In this document: one piece after another, positions 44,903-54,692 of the stretch
Numbering within the stretch: the stretch's first letter is position 1
Layout: each line of letters opens with the position of its first letter
Assembly: GCF_030815255.1 (NCBI RefSeq)
Contig: NZ_JAUSWN010000009.1
Coordinates: forward strand, 1 to 64,000
Direction: 5' to 3'
Length of the DNA stretch: 64,000 nt
Origin: Hathewaya limosa
Lineage (GTDB): Bacteria; Bacillota; Clostridia; Clostridiales; Clostridiaceae
The notes under the pieces: generated by a model
Database searches by the model: none
Told to the model about the DNA's origin: nothing
What the model saw: only the letters and a program-made list of their open reading frames with translations
Translations under genes and position numbers: made by a program

Positions 44903-45517
44903 ATGAGTACTACTAAATACATAAAAAAAATAATAAGAAAAGAGCCAAAAGATAAATCACAAAAAAACAAAAAAAATAATGATAAAAATTTTATAGATTT
45001 CGATTATCCATCAGCAAGAATATTTTTCGATAATTATAAAGAACAATATACTTTAATTTTTAAAAATAACAGAAATATAAATCTACGTTCTATGATATTA
45101 CTAATAATTAATACACTGACTATTTTATTTACTTTAGTTTTCGTTTCTAACTCAAAGTTTATTATATTAAAAAATCATAACATTACTAATATAACATTAT
45201 TTATTTTGGAACTTATGGCTTTAATATTAACATTTAGCTGCATTATAAGAAGTTTATTTCTCACTTTAAAATTATTTAATTTTAAATCCTTGAAATATTT
45301 TATACCAAACGAATTAACTGAAAATATGTATATGAATGAAACAGATACTACTTTTTTTTCTTTATCCTCAAAATATAAGGAAATAATTAATTACAATCTA
45401 AGTATTCTTAATGAAAAAAACAATTTTTTTACCAATACATTAAAATTAACTTCTTACTCATTTTTATTTGTAACTTTATTTATACTTTTATACTTTGTTT
45501 CATTAAATTTATTATAA
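44903..45517 (+). CDS. Membrane protein of unknown function
   Basis: I do not recognise this 204-residue protein. It has a basic Lys/Asn-rich N terminus (residues 1-35), membrane spans at about 55-75 and 85-112, and a last span at about 180-202. The middle segment is soluble and charged. GGGAGG precedes the ATG at 44903. It is divergent from the helicase gene and stands alone, ended by the hairpin at 45527. No transport or enzyme motif is seen. Confidence 0.7.
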   Translation: MSTTKYIKKIIRKEPKDKSQKNKKNNDKNFIDFDYPSARIFFDNYKEQYTLIFKNNRNINLRSMILLIINTLTILFTLVFVSNSKFIILKNHNITNITLFILELMALILTFSCIIRSLFLTLKLFNFKSLKYFIPNELTENMYMNETDTTFFSLSSKYKEIINYNLSILNEKNNFFTNTLKLTSYSFLFVTLFILLYFVSLNLL

Positions 45518-45526
45518 TAAAAACAC

Positions 45527-45581
45527 CTGGTATATATAATATTGAAAGTTATTTCATAATTTTATCCATTATATATACCAG
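45527..45581. terminator. Long inverted repeat between convergent genes
   Basis: A perfect 14-bp stem CTGGTATATATAAT (45527-45540) with its complement (45568-45581) encloses a 27-nt loop. Tails on both sides are A/T-rich but short. It probably terminates both the membrane-protein gene and the flavodoxin gene. Confidence 0.6.
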
Positions 45582-45622
45582 TTATTTATATTTTTCATAA
45601 AACACTGCTCCATTTCTATAAT

Positions 45623-46114
45623 TTAAGAAACCTGTAGTACTTTAACGACCTTCTTTAAAGTATTTTTAAACTCTTCCGTTTTTATATCTTTATTTTTTAT
45701 CGTACAAAGTTTAGTTATTGATCCACTAAAGATTTCTTCCATTTTTTTGTCATATTTTTCTTCGCCACTTCCACCATATACACTTATATAAAAAATTTCT
45801 TTAGGAAATTTTTTTCTATTAGTTAATATGTAAGTTCTTAATGCTGGGCTTATATTTGCCGCCCATATAGGTCCACATAAGATTAGTTTACTATATTTAT
45901 GAGATAAATTATTTTCATAGTTTATACTTGTTATATTTCCATTTAATGCATCCCTTCCCCCTTTTATGAACCCACCTATCCCTTTTCTATTTTTTAGATC
46001 TTTAATTTCATCTATATGACAATTTAATAGATCTTTTAATTCATATGCAATCTTCTTTGAATTTCCACTTCTTGAATAGTACACAATTAAAATGTTTTCA
46101 TTTTCTACACTCAT
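45623..46114 (-). CDS. Flavodoxin-family protein
   Basis: This 163-residue protein has the flavodoxin fold. The FMN phosphate loop YYSRSGNSKK (about residues 11-20) and a second FMN loop CGPIWAANISPALR (about 79-92) are clear. It probably carries or reduces FMN, as a flavodoxin or small NAD(P)H reductase, in the cytoplasm. I start at ATG 46114 with GGGGAG upstream; a TTG 15 bp earlier lies inside that site. It follows the LURP-one-like gene by about 45 bp. Confidence 0.88.
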   Translation of the reverse strand: MSVENENILIVYYSRSGNSKKIAYELKDLLNCHIDEIKDLKNRKGIGGFIKGGRDALNGNITSINYENNLSHKYSKLILCGPIWAANISPALRTYILTNRKKFPKEIFYISVYGGSGEEKYDKKMEEIFSGSITKLCTIKNKDIKTEEFKNTLKKVVKVLQVS

Positions 46115-46160
46115 ATTACTTCTCCCCAAATATATTTTATATTTATCTTACATAATCAAT

Positions 46161-46637
46161 TTAATTATCAAAATAAATTTGATCAATAACTATTACTAAC
46201 GCTAACAATAATAGATACGAAACTTCATTATCATCTATCCATATTTCATATCTATCTCCAAAGGAAAAATATTTTTTATCAATGCTAGCCACCTTCTTAC
46301 TTCTATTATATATAGAAAAATCATGTGCCAAAAAATCACCTTGTACCTTATAGTGACCTGTATTACTACGGATTTTAAACTTTTTCTCAAAGAAACTCAG
46401 TTCTTTTTCTATGGTTGCTAATAATTTCTTTCCTATATATAACTCATATACAGGCAAGAAAACCAGCGAAACTTGTTTAATAAAAACTAACTCCTTTCCT
46501 CCTTTATCATATATATGTAGCTTATTGCCTATTGTAAATATTTCTCCTTCAACCCTAAAACATTTACAGCCTTGTTCGTCTAAAATATCAAAATTATCAC
46601 CTATTGAAAAACATTTCTCTTTAATATAATATTTCAT
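46161..46637 (-). CDS. LURP-one/YxjI-like protein
   Basis: This 158-residue protein has the short beta-strand pattern of the LURP-one-related (YxjI) family: SIGDNFDILDEQGCKCFRV, then IYDKGGKELVFI and later SIDKKYFSFGDRYEI. These tubby-like barrels may act as membrane-tethered scaffolds; no activity is known. A hydrophobic stretch (about 142-156) ends the protein. GGAGAG is upstream of the ATG at 46637. It may form an operon with the flavodoxin gene. Confidence 0.83.
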   Translation of the reverse strand: MKYYIKEKCFSIGDNFDILDEQGCKCFRVEGEIFTIGNKLHIYDKGGKELVFIKQVSLVFLPVYELYIGKKLLATIEKELSFFEKKFKIRSNTGHYKVQGDFLAHDFSIYNRSKKVASIDKKYFSFGDRYEIWIDDNEVSYLLLLALVIVIDQIYFDN

Positions 46638-46855
46638 ATCCCCTATTTCTCTCCTTATATAGCAAAAAGAATTTATTTACTACATAATAATTCTACTACA
46701 ATAATTACTATCTTGAAATAATAGTGTAATTTATTCAAAATTAAACCATTTTATTTTATTATAGTTCTTATAAATTAATATTTCAACGTCTAATAAATTT
46801 AGTTTAATATTATAATAAATACTAAAGTATAATTTTTGTAATTGTTTGTAAAATC

Positions 46856-46885
46856 AAATTTAATTTATTTAAATTTAATTTATTT
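46856..46885. repeat. Perfect 15-bp tandem duplication
   Basis: The unit AAATTTAATTTATTT occurs twice in direct tandem (46856-46870, 46871-46885) in the AT-rich gap between the MATE gene end and the LURP-one gene. The rest of this 274-bp gap shows nothing I can support. Confidence 0.6.
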
Positions 46886-46911
46886 TTTATTTTAAGTATT
46901 AATTTTTTTAT

Positions 46912-48273
46912 CTATCCCTTTAGAACTTTTTCTTTCCATATACCTTTTTTATAAATACAAAATCCATATATACATATTATTAAGTTACTAAAACTCATTG
47001 AAAACCATATAGCTGTTGATCCTATATTAGTAAAGTACTTAAATAATAATATCATAGGAATTCTTATAAACCATAGTCTTCCAATCTCCATAACCATAGA
47101 ATATTTAGTGTGTCCTGAACCTTGAAATATTCCTTGAAAAACGCCAAATATCCCCATTAAAGGCATAGATGCAGATATATATCTAAGATAAATTATTCCT
47201 TCATTTATTACTTTCATATCATCCTTAGATTGCATAAAAAAGTTTATAACAGTTCTATCATTGAGAATTAAAAGCATACATCCTACAATTGCAATAATAA
47301 CTGTAATTATTACTGATTTTTTAAAAGCTTCCTTAACTCTTTCTATTTTTCTACATCCTAAATTTTGTCCTACAATAGCAGTTAGAGCGGCTCCTATTCC
47401 CATTGCTGGTTGCATTATAAGAGATGTTATTCTATTTACCATTCCAAAAGCAGCCATAGTGGCCGTACCATAAGATGCTATAAAACTATTTAAAACTATA
47501 AATCCTAGCGCTGATCCTGATTGACCTAATGACGAAGGCAAAGCTACCTCCACTATTTTTTTTACTAATTCCTTTTTAAATTTAAAATTTTTGAATTTAG
47601 GACATAATATATTAGATGGTCTCATTATTATGTACAACCCTAAAAAGGCTAAAATTGCCTTAGAAATTAACGTAGCTATGGCTGCTCCACCTATTCCTAA
47701 TTTAAATACAAAAATAAAAATAGGATCTAATATAACATTTAATATGGCACTAATAGCACTAAGTACTGTTGGTGTTAATGTATTACCTTGTGCATTAAGT
47801 ATAGAATTAAAATTAAATATAAAAAATGTAAATGGAATATCTAAAAAAGTTATTTTTAAATAGATATTACTATACTTGGCTAACTCTTCTGTAGCACCCA
47901 TTAAATTTACTATTAATGGAGTTGTAACATATCCTATAATAGCAAAAATAATAGAACAAATTAAAGATAACATTATAATTTGATTAGTATATTCTATTCC
48001 CTCTTTATCTTTATTGGAGCCTAATAACTGTGATAATATAGCTGTACCAGCTATTGAAATTCCCATTCCTATGGAGATAAACAAATAAATAACTGGCCAT
48101 ACAAATGCTGTAGCAGCAAACTGAATGGATCCTAATTTACTTACCCAAATTCCATCTGCTAAATTATACAAAGTTTGAATTAAATTATTAAACATAATAG
48201 GTATAGATAATGTAAGTATTACTTTATACATATCTCCTGTAACTATTAATTCTCTTCTGTTCTTTATATCCAT
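46912..48273 (-). CDS. MATE family efflux transporter
   Basis: This 453-residue protein has about twelve membrane spans in two homologous halves and belongs to the NorM/DinF-type multidrug and toxin extrusion group, exporting cationic compounds with Na+ or H+. The first-half motif NLADGIWVSKLG and the second-half GIGAALTAIVGQNLG are typical. GGGGG precedes the ATG at 48273. The substrate is not predictable. It stands alone after its terminator-separated neighbour. Confidence 0.92.
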   Translation of the reverse strand: MDIKNRRELIVTGDMYKVILTLSIPIMFNNLIQTLYNLADGIWVSKLGSIQFAATAFVWPVIYLFISIGMGISIAGTAILSQLLGSNKDKEGIEYTNQIIMLSLICSIIFAIIGYVTTPLIVNLMGATEELAKYSNIYLKITFLDIPFTFFIFNFNSILNAQGNTLTPTVLSAISAILNVILDPIFIFVFKLGIGGAAIATLISKAILAFLGLYIIMRPSNILCPKFKNFKFKKELVKKIVEVALPSSLGQSGSALGFIVLNSFIASYGTATMAAFGMVNRITSLIMQPAMGIGAALTAIVGQNLGCRKIERVKEAFKKSVIITVIIAIVGCMLLILNDRTVINFFMQSKDDMKVINEGIIYLRYISASMPLMGIFGVFQGIFQGSGHTKYSMVMEIGRLWFIRIPMILLFKYFTNIGSTAIWFSMSFSNLIICIYGFCIYKKGIWKEKVLKG

Positions 48274-48345
48274 TAGATTTCCCCCTAAATTGCTTTTTGA
48301 AAATTTAAACTATTTATATTATATCATTATTTTTAATCCATAATA

Positions 48346-48387
48346 AAAAGCCCTACAAAACTTTTAAAAAGTTTAAATAGAGCTTTT
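48346..48387 (-). terminator. Terminator after the first NCS2 permease gene
   Basis: Arms at 48346-48356 (AAAAGCCCTA) and 48378-48387 (TAGAGCTTTT) pair with G-U on the minus strand and continue into an AAACTTTT/AAAAGTTT inner stem. A T-rich tail follows. Confidence 0.75.
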
Positions 48388-48416
48388 ATATTGTAAAATG
48401 AAGTTTAAAACATATT

Positions 48417-49709
48417 CTATATGAAAAATTTAAGTACAAATACTATTCCTATAAATACTGTAGTCCAACTTATTTCTTTATATCTTCCTGAAAAGACCTT
48501 TAAAATAATATATGAAATTACACCAAATACTATTCCCTCTGAAATACTATATGCAAGTGGCATCATTATTATTGTTAAAAATGCTGGAAGTGCTTCTGTA
48601 TAATCTGTAAGATCTATTTCCTTAATAGGTTCAATCATGAATAATCCTACTAATACTAAAGCTGATGAAGTAACTGCTGGTGTTATAACACCAAATAATG
48701 GTGCAAGAAATAATGCTAAGAAAAACATAACTGCTGTAGATACCGCTGTTAATCCTGTTCTTCCGCCTTCTGCAACTCCTGATGCACTTTCTACAAATGT
48801 ACTTACTGTGCTAGTACCTAAACAAGCACCTAAAGTAGTTCCTACTGCATCTGCAAATAAAGCTTTTTTAATATTAGGTACTTTTCCATTCTCATCTAAC
48901 ATTTTCGCTTTTGTAGCTACTCCTACTAATGTTCCTATAGTATCAAACATATCCATAAATAGAAGTGTGAATAATACAATAGCCATGTCTATTGAAAAAA
49001 TATTATTCCATTGGAACTTTAGAGCTATAGAACCGATTGATGGTGGCATACTAATAATTCCTTTTGGCATTGGAGTTATTCCCATAGGTATACCGATAAT
49101 AGCCGTAACTACCATTCCAATAAATAAAGCACCCTTAATATTTCTTGAAATTAATATTCCCGTAATTAATATTCCTATTATTGCAAGTAATGCTGGACCT
49201 TGTGTTATGTTTCCTAACCCAATTAATAAATCTCCACCTTTTGGATGAACAATAACACCTGCACCCTCTAATCCAATAAGTGCTATAAATAATCCTATAC
49301 CAACAGAAATACCTCTTTTAATATTTACCGGAATTGAATCCACAATAGCTTCACGTATATTAAAAACTGTTAAAAGTATAAAAATTATTCCTTCTAAAAA
49401 AACGGCTGTTAATGCAAACTCATAAGAATATCCCATAGCTTTTACTACTGTAAAAGCAAAAAAGGCATTAAGACCCATTCCTGGTGCTAATGCAAAAGGT
49501 AATTTTGCATATAATCCCATTATTAAAGTTGCTATTACTGCAGATAATGCTGTTGCAGTAAACACTGCACCTGTATCCATACCTGCTGCCGCTAATATGG
49601 CTGGATTAACCACTAGTATATATGCCATAGTCATAAAAGTAGTTATTCCTGCTACAATTTCCGTTTTAATGTTCGTATTATTTTCTTTCAATTTAAAAAA
49701 TTTCTCCAT
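48417..49709 (-). CDS. NCS2 family guanine/hypoxanthine permease
   Basis: This 430-residue transporter of the AzgA/PbuG branch of NCS2 imports purine bases with H+. FFKLKENNTNIKTEIVAGITTFMTMAYI is the typical N terminus. The GMGLNAFFAFTVV and TSTVSTFVESASGVAEGGRTGLTA segments hold conserved polar residues of the substrate region. AGAGGGG precedes the ATG at 49709. I looked for a purine riboswitch in the 49710-49989 gap and found none. Confidence 0.92.
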   Translation of the reverse strand: MEKFFKLKENNTNIKTEIVAGITTFMTMAYILVVNPAILAAAGMDTGAVFTATALSAVIATLIMGLYAKLPFALAPGMGLNAFFAFTVVKAMGYSYEFALTAVFLEGIIFILLTVFNIREAIVDSIPVNIKRGISVGIGLFIALIGLEGAGVIVHPKGGDLLIGLGNITQGPALLAIIGILITGILISRNIKGALFIGMVVTAIIGIPMGITPMPKGIISMPPSIGSIALKFQWNNIFSIDMAIVLFTLLFMDMFDTIGTLVGVATKAKMLDENGKVPNIKKALFADAVGTTLGACLGTSTVSTFVESASGVAEGGRTGLTAVSTAVMFFLALFLAPLFGVITPAVTSSALVLVGLFMIEPIKEIDLTDYTEALPAFLTIIMMPLAYSISEGIVFGVISYIILKVFSGRYKEISWTTVFIGIVFVLKFFI

Positions 49710-49895
49710 TTTACCCCTCTTTCGTTTACTTTCGACATTTACACTATATATAATAATACATTTTTAAAATTTTTTAAACCCTTTTACGAATATTTTTTTA
49801 TTATTTTGTTTGATTTTATGTATTATTTTTTATATCTTAATTTAGTATATTTCTATTTTAATAATTTAAACCTATTTTCCCTAATTAATGCTATA

Positions 49896-49961
49896 AATAA
49901 AGCTATACTTATAACCTATTCATATTTAACTAATATGACAGTTATAAATATAGCTTTTATT
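49896..49961 (-). terminator. Long hairpin terminator after the methyltransferase gene
   Basis: Roughly 20-nt arms (49896-49915 with 49941-49961) enclose a loop with a further small CATAT/ATATG stem. TTTATTTATAG follows on the minus strand. It lies about 30 bp past the stop codon of the gene at 49990. This explains the AT-rich gap 49710-49989. Confidence 0.7.
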
Positions 49962-49989
49962 CATTGTATAGGAATATTTTCTATCCTAC

Positions 49990-51102
49990 TTATTTCGCAA
50001 AATATTGATAAAAATAACATTTTAATTTTCCATTATAAAGTTTTCTGTTCTTATCTGATTTTTTTCCAAAACATTTTTCAAAATTAGGATGAGAAGTTAC
50101 TACAAAATAAGACCAATCAGGTAAATTTCCAAATACTTTTCCCATAGTACTATAAAGACCTTCAACCTCTTTCATGTCACTAAGTCTTTCTCCATAAGGA
50201 GGATTAGTAATTATTAATCCATTTTTCTTTTTAGAAGAAATATCTTTCATATCCATTGTTTGATATGTTATTACATCATCTACCCCTGCTTTTTTAGCAT
50301 TATCCATAGCTGTTCTCAAAACTCTTCCATCTATATCTGATGCAAAAATTCTAAATTCATCTTTCTTGATAACATTTTTAGCATATCTTCTAGCATCTGT
50401 CCATAATTTTTGTGGAATTATATCCCACTTTTCACTAATAAAATCTCTATTTAAACCAGGTGCCATATTTTTTCCTATCATAGCCGCTTCTATAGCAATA
50501 GTACCAGATCCACAAAATGGATCCATTAAAATTTTAGATATATCCCATTTACTTAAAAGTACCAAAGCAGCTGCTAGTGTTTCCTTCATTGGGGCAGCTC
50601 CAGCATGTTCTCTATACCCTCTTTTATGTAATCCAACTCCACTAGTATCTAAATTTAAACTCACTATATCTTTAAGAATAGATACTTCAATTTTATATTC
50701 TACACCAGTTTCTGAAAATACTTCCCTATTATATTTTCTTTTCATACTTTCTACTATAGCTTTTTTAACAATAGATTGACAATCTGGTACACTAAACAGT
50801 TTTGATTTAACCGATTTACCGCTTACATGCATAAATCCGTCTATAGGAATTATATTTCCCCATTCTACATTTACAGTTCCATTAAATAATTCTTCAAAGG
50901 ATTCAGCTTTAAATTCTGCCATTTGAATTAACACTCTATCTGCTGTCCTAATCCACATATTACAGGTAACTATATCCATCTCGTCACCTTCAAAAGTTAC
51001 TTTTCCATTTTCTATCTTTAGATCTTCATATCCTAACTCTCTTAATTCATTTGCTACTACTTTTTCTAATCCAAAAGTTGACGTTGCTATTAATGTATAC
51101 AT
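49990..51102 (-). CDS. THUMP-domain N2-guanine RNA methyltransferase (RlmL-like)
   Basis: This 370-residue enzyme methylates guanine at N2 in 23S rRNA (RlmL/YpsC type). An N-terminal ferredoxin-like/THUMP region (about 1-155) binds RNA. The Rossmann methyltransferase domain holds the SAM motif DPFCGSGTIAIEAA (about 192-205) and the catalytic NPPYGERL. The start is ATG 51102 with AGGAGA upstream; the frame runs slightly higher without support. It lies about 140 bp after the oligopeptidase gene. Confidence 0.92.
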   Translation of the reverse strand: MYTLIATSTFGLEKVVANELRELGYEDLKIENGKVTFEGDEMDIVTCNMWIRTADRVLIQMAEFKAESFEELFNGTVNVEWGNIIPIDGFMHVSGKSVKSKLFSVPDCQSIVKKAIVESMKRKYNREVFSETGVEYKIEVSILKDIVSLNLDTSGVGLHKRGYREHAGAAPMKETLAAALVLLSKWDISKILMDPFCGSGTIAIEAAMIGKNMAPGLNRDFISEKWDIIPQKLWTDARRYAKNVIKKDEFRIFASDIDGRVLRTAMDNAKKAGVDDVITYQTMDMKDISSKKKNGLIITNPPYGERLSDMKEVEGLYSTMGKVFGNLPDWSYFVVTSHPNFEKCFGKKSDKNRKLYNGKLKCYFYQYFAK

Positions 51103-51218
51103 TCTTTCTCTCCTATTCACTTTCAAAATACATATTTATATTCTACCATTAAAATATAAAATATAAACTAAAATAATAAAATTTAAGTAACTTTTTCTAG
51201 TTATTATTAAAAAATTAA

Positions 51219-51244
51219 AAAGGAATATGTTTTCATATTCCTTT
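51219..51244 (-). terminator. Terminator after the M3 oligopeptidase gene
   Basis: A perfect 11-bp stem AAAGGAATATG with its complement has a TTTT loop. TTTTAATTTTTTAA follows on the minus strand. It lies just past the stop codon at 51252. Confidence 0.85.
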
Positions 51245-51251
51245 CTAATTA

Positions 51252-52946
51252 CTACATATTACTATCATCTACTGAATCTAACCATTGTTTAGCTGGTTTC
51301 ATAACACTTTCTATACATCCATTTTCAAAAGGATTTTTTAGATTTGCTATATCTATAAGCTCTAAGAAAGATTTACTTCCACCAACCTTACATAATCTTA
51401 AATAATCTTCCCATGCTTTTTCTCTGTTTTCATTACATTTAACCCAAAATTGTAATGCACAAACCTGAGCTAGTGTATAATCTATATAATAAAACGGTGT
51501 TTGGAAGATATGACTTTGTTTAAACCAAAATCCTCCTCTATTCAAGAAATCGTTATTCTCATAATCTTTACCTTTTAAATATTTCTTTTCAATTTCTCTC
51601 CAAGCATGTTTTCTTTCTTCTGGAGTTGCCTCTGGATTTTCATACACAAAATGTTGAAACTCATCTACTGTAACTCCATAAGGAATAAAGGTTATTGCAC
51701 TACTTAAATGTGCAAATTTATATTTCAGTTCATTTTCTTCAAAAAATAATTTCATCCATGGCCATGTTATAAATTCCATACTCATAGAATGAATTTCTGC
51801 TGATTCACTAGTAGGGAAAGCATATTCTATTACACCTGAATTTCTACTACAGTATGTTTGGAATGCATGCCCTGCTTCATGTGTTAATACATCTATATCT
51901 CCTGATGTTCCGTTGAAATTAGCAAAAATAAATGGTGCCTTATACTTTTCTATAAACGTACAATATCCTCCACCAGCTTTGCCTTTTTTACTTAAAAGAT
52001 CCATAAGTTCATGTTCAATCATAAAACTAAAATATTCATCAGTTTCTTTTGATAATTCCTTATACATTTTCTTTCCATTTTCTATAATCCAATCTGGATC
52101 ACCCTTAGGAGTTGCATTTCCTGTTAAAAATTCTAATGGCTCATCATAATATTTAAGACTTTCTAGGCCTAATCTTTTAGCCTGTCTTTTTCTTAACTCT
52201 TCTGCTAAAGGCACTACAAATTCTAAGACTTGCTTTCTATAATTTGATACCATTTCAGAATTATAGTCAAGTCTCATCATTCTTAAATAACCAAGATCTA
52301 CATAGTTTTTGAAACCTAGCTTCTTAGCCATTTTATCTCTTACTTTAACTAATTTATCATATATTTCGTCAAACTTTGCTTCATTTTCTTCGTAAAATCC
52401 AGACCATGCTTCATATGCTCTTTTTCTCATAGCTCTATCTTTAGATTGCATAAATGGTTCTAACTCTGATAAATTTCTTTCCTCACCTTCAAACATAATT
52501 TTAGCTGAGGCTCTAAGCTTATCATATTCCGTAACCAATTTATTTTCTTCTTTTAAATCTTCTATAATTTCAGGACTAAATGATTTTATTTGAAATTCTG
52601 CTAACTTAAAAAGTTGTTTTCCATAAACTTTTTCTAATTCAGTTCTAAATTGAGATTTTATTAAAACCTTATAATATTCTGAAATTACACCTTCATATAC
52701 AGGCATATTTTCATTCATAAATTCTTGTTCTTTTTCATAAAACTCATCAACAGTATTTATAGAATTCCTTATTTCAACCAAAGTTGCCATAGTTTCTACT
52801 TCACTTCTTAAATCATATATATCTTTCATAATAGAAAGTTGTTCATCTAAAGTCTTAGATTCACTAAAATCTTTGATTAATGTCCTAAATTCCTCATTAA
52901 CCTTTTCCATATTTGGTCTGCAATATTTATAATCCTTAAACTTCAT
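51252..52946 (-). CDS. M3 family oligoendopeptidase (PepF-like)
   Basis: This 564-residue cytoplasmic zinc peptidase cleaves short peptides. The zinc motif HEAGH (LTHEAGHAFQ, about 348-356) and the downstream Glu (EIHSMSMEFI) are intact. The length fits the shorter PepF-like branch. I start at ATG 52946, with GGGGG 8 nt upstream; the frame reaches 52964 only across that site. It ends at its own terminator and may be monocistronic. Confidence 0.93.
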   Translation of the reverse strand: MKFKDYKYCRPNMEKVNEEFRTLIKDFSESKTLDEQLSIMKDIYDLRSEVETMATLVEIRNSINTVDEFYEKEQEFMNENMPVYEGVISEYYKVLIKSQFRTELEKVYGKQLFKLAEFQIKSFSPEIIEDLKEENKLVTEYDKLRASAKIMFEGEERNLSELEPFMQSKDRAMRKRAYEAWSGFYEENEAKFDEIYDKLVKVRDKMAKKLGFKNYVDLGYLRMMRLDYNSEMVSNYRKQVLEFVVPLAEELRKRQAKRLGLESLKYYDEPLEFLTGNATPKGDPDWIIENGKKMYKELSKETDEYFSFMIEHELMDLLSKKGKAGGGYCTFIEKYKAPFIFANFNGTSGDIDVLTHEAGHAFQTYCSRNSGVIEYAFPTSESAEIHSMSMEFITWPWMKLFFEENELKYKFAHLSSAITFIPYGVTVDEFQHFVYENPEATPEERKHAWREIEKKYLKGKDYENNDFLNRGGFWFKQSHIFQTPFYYIDYTLAQVCALQFWVKCNENREKAWEDYLRLCKVGGSKSFLELIDIANLKNPFENGCIESVMKPAKQWLDSVDDSNM

Positions 52947-53260
52947 TATACTTCCCCCTTTCACAATATACTTACTATATTATCATACTTCTTTACTATA
53001 AAATATAACTATGAATAAGTTTTTACACAAAATACCCTTTTTAGCCAATTTTTCTTTAGACTTTGCAATTCTTGTTTAATTAAGTATAATCAATATATGC
53101 ATAATTTTTTAATACACCTTTAGAAATCCTTTTCAAATAGGTTTAACTAATTTTTTAAGATATTTAAAAAATTAGTAATTTTAGTACATGCTATTATACT
53201 TATAAAAATTACTTTAATTTTCATAAGTATTTACTAAAAAGAAAGGAGTAAAAAACTAAA
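52947..53260. other. Intergenic region before the GT2 gene
   Basis: This 314-bp AT-rich gap lies between divergent starts and must hold promoters for both. It contains a perfect 13-bp inverted repeat (53146-53158 with 53164-53176, loop GATAT). That repeat has no T-tract on either strand, so it looks more like an operator or RNA hairpin than a terminator. I see no other signal. Confidence 0.5.
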
Positions 53261-54184
53261 ATGAAATTATTATCTATAGTTGTACCCTGTTATAATGAAG
53301 AAAAAGTTTTAAATCTATTTTATAAAGAAATTACTAATGTATTATCACAAATAGATATAGATAAAGAAATTATTTTAATAGATGATGGTTCTAGAGATAG
53401 CACTTTAAATCTTATGAAGGAACTTTCAAATCAGGATAATCATATACGATACATAAGTTTTTCTAGAAACTTTGGTAAAGAAGCTGCTATTTTGGCTGGA
53501 CTTACTGAATCTAGAGGAGATTACATAGTTTTAATTGATGCAGATCTACAACATCCTCCTACAAAAATATTAGAAATGTATAATAGAATAACTACTGAAA
53601 ATGTAGATATGGTTGCTACAAGGAGAATAACTCGAAAAGGTGAACCTCCTATTCGTTCTTTCTTTGCTAAATTATTTTATAAAATAATAAATAAAATTAG
53701 CCAAGTAAAAATAGTTCCAGGTTGTCAAGATTTTAGAATAATGTCTCGTGAAGTAGTAAATTCAATCTTAAAACTTACGGAATATAATAGATTTTCAAAA
53801 GGAATTTTTAATTGGATAGGATATAACACTGTCTATATAGAATTGGAAAATATAGAACGTGCCGCCGGTGAAACCTCTTGGAGTTTTTGGGGACTTTTAA
53901 AATATGCCCTAGAAGGCATAGTAGCATATACTACAGCTCCTTTGCAAGTAGCTACTATATTAGGTTTTTTAACCTCTTCTATAGCCTTTATTTATTTATT
54001 ATATATTATTTTTAAAACTATATTATTTGGCAGTGATATTTCTGGATTTCCAACGATAGTTTGTTTAATATTGATTTTAGGAGGATTTCAACTTATTTCT
54101 TTAGGAATTATAGGTGAATATCTATCCAAAACATATTTAGAAACTAAGAAACGACCTAAATACTTCATAAAGGAGAAAAATTAA
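53261..54184 (+). CDS. GT2 undecaprenyl-phosphate glycosyltransferase (GtrB-like)
   Basis: This 307-residue family-2 glycosyltransferase has a cytoplasmic GT-A domain (about 1-225: VVPCYNEEKVL, LIDDGSRDST, SRNFGKEAAILAGL, DADLQHPP with the DxD-type metal site) and two C-terminal membrane spans (about 228-252 and 264-288). This layout is that of GtrB/DPM1-like enzymes that load a sugar onto undecaprenyl phosphate. AAAGGAG precedes the ATG. Its stop codon overlaps the start of the gtrA-like gene by one base, so they are coupled. Confidence 0.92.
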   Translation: MKLLSIVVPCYNEEKVLNLFYKEITNVLSQIDIDKEIILIDDGSRDSTLNLMKELSNQDNHIRYISFSRNFGKEAAILAGLTESRGDYIVLIDADLQHPPTKILEMYNRITTENVDMVATRRITRKGEPPIRSFFAKLFYKIINKISQVKIVPGCQDFRIMSREVVNSILKLTEYNRFSKGIFNWIGYNTVYIELENIERAAGETSWSFWGLLKYALEGIVAYTTAPLQVATILGFLTSSIAFIYLLYIIFKTILFGSDISGFPTIVCLILILGGFQLISLGIIGEYLSKTYLETKKRPKYFIKEKN

Positions 54185-54579
54185 TGAGATTATTAAATAA
54201 ATTTTTCTCCTTAGAATTTTTACGTTTCGTATTTATAGGAATCATAAACACTTTAACTCACAATGGAGTATATATAGTTTTATTAAACTTTATTCCCTAT
54301 TTAGGTGCTAACACCATTGCTTTTATACTAAGCACTATTATTTCTTTTTTCTTAAATTGTTATTTTACCTTTAAGGTAAAACCTACTTTAAAAAAATTTA
54401 TAATTTTTCCGATTTCTTGTTTACCTAATTTTGTAATTCAAAGTACGGGAATAACTATTTTAATAGAATATATTAAAATTTCTAAAACATATGCAGCTTT
54501 TTGTGCATCTATAATAGCAATACCAATTACTTTTATCTTAATGAGATTTTTAATTAAGTTAGATCCTAGCAAAAATTAA
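54184..54579 (+). CDS. GtrA-family membrane protein, putative glycolipid flippase
   Basis: This 131-residue protein has four membrane spans and belongs to the GtrA/DPMS family (FVFIGIINTLTHNGVYIVLL, then FVFKV-type FFLNCYFTFK). GtrA proteins are thought to flip lipid-linked sugars outward. It is translationally coupled to the GT2 gene through an overlapping TAATG, and ends at the terminator at 54598. Confidence 0.92.
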   Translation: MRLLNKFFSLEFLRFVFIGIINTLTHNGVYIVLLNFIPYLGANTIAFILSTIISFFLNCYFTFKVKPTLKKFIIFPISCLPNFVIQSTGITILIEYIKISKTYAAFCASIIAIPITFILMRFLIKLDPSKN

Positions 54580-54597
54580 ACTAATAAATTAAATTTT

Positions 54598-54638
54598 AAA
54601 AAGGTTGCCTTAAAATATTTTTAGGACAACCTTTTTTT
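54598..54638. terminator. Bidirectional terminator of the GT module
   Basis: A stem AAAAAGGTTG.CCTAAAA with its complement has a short AT loop and T7 on the plus strand. It separates the GT2-gtrA pair from the convergent GT-C candidate. Confidence 0.85.
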
Positions 54639-54692
54639 AATAAAATATAATTAAAAAACTTTTATAAATTTTATTCTATGTCTAATTATTAT

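Noticed and set aside
48637..49248. 203-codon plus-strand ORF antisense to the NCS2 permease gene
   Set aside because: Repeated Ile/Pro/Thr/Ala runs are the usual mirror of a membrane-protein gene; there is no ribosome site and no family resemblance.
49710..49989. Purine riboswitch before the first NCS2 gene (and at 58111-58220 before the second)
   Set aside because: The three-way-junction blocks of the purine aptamer are not present in either leader.
49806..50087. Plus-strand hydrophobic ORF of 93 codons
   Set aside because: It lies over the terminator hairpin and the antisense 3' end of the methyltransferase gene, has no ribosome site, and its composition is explained by AT-rich non-coding DNA.
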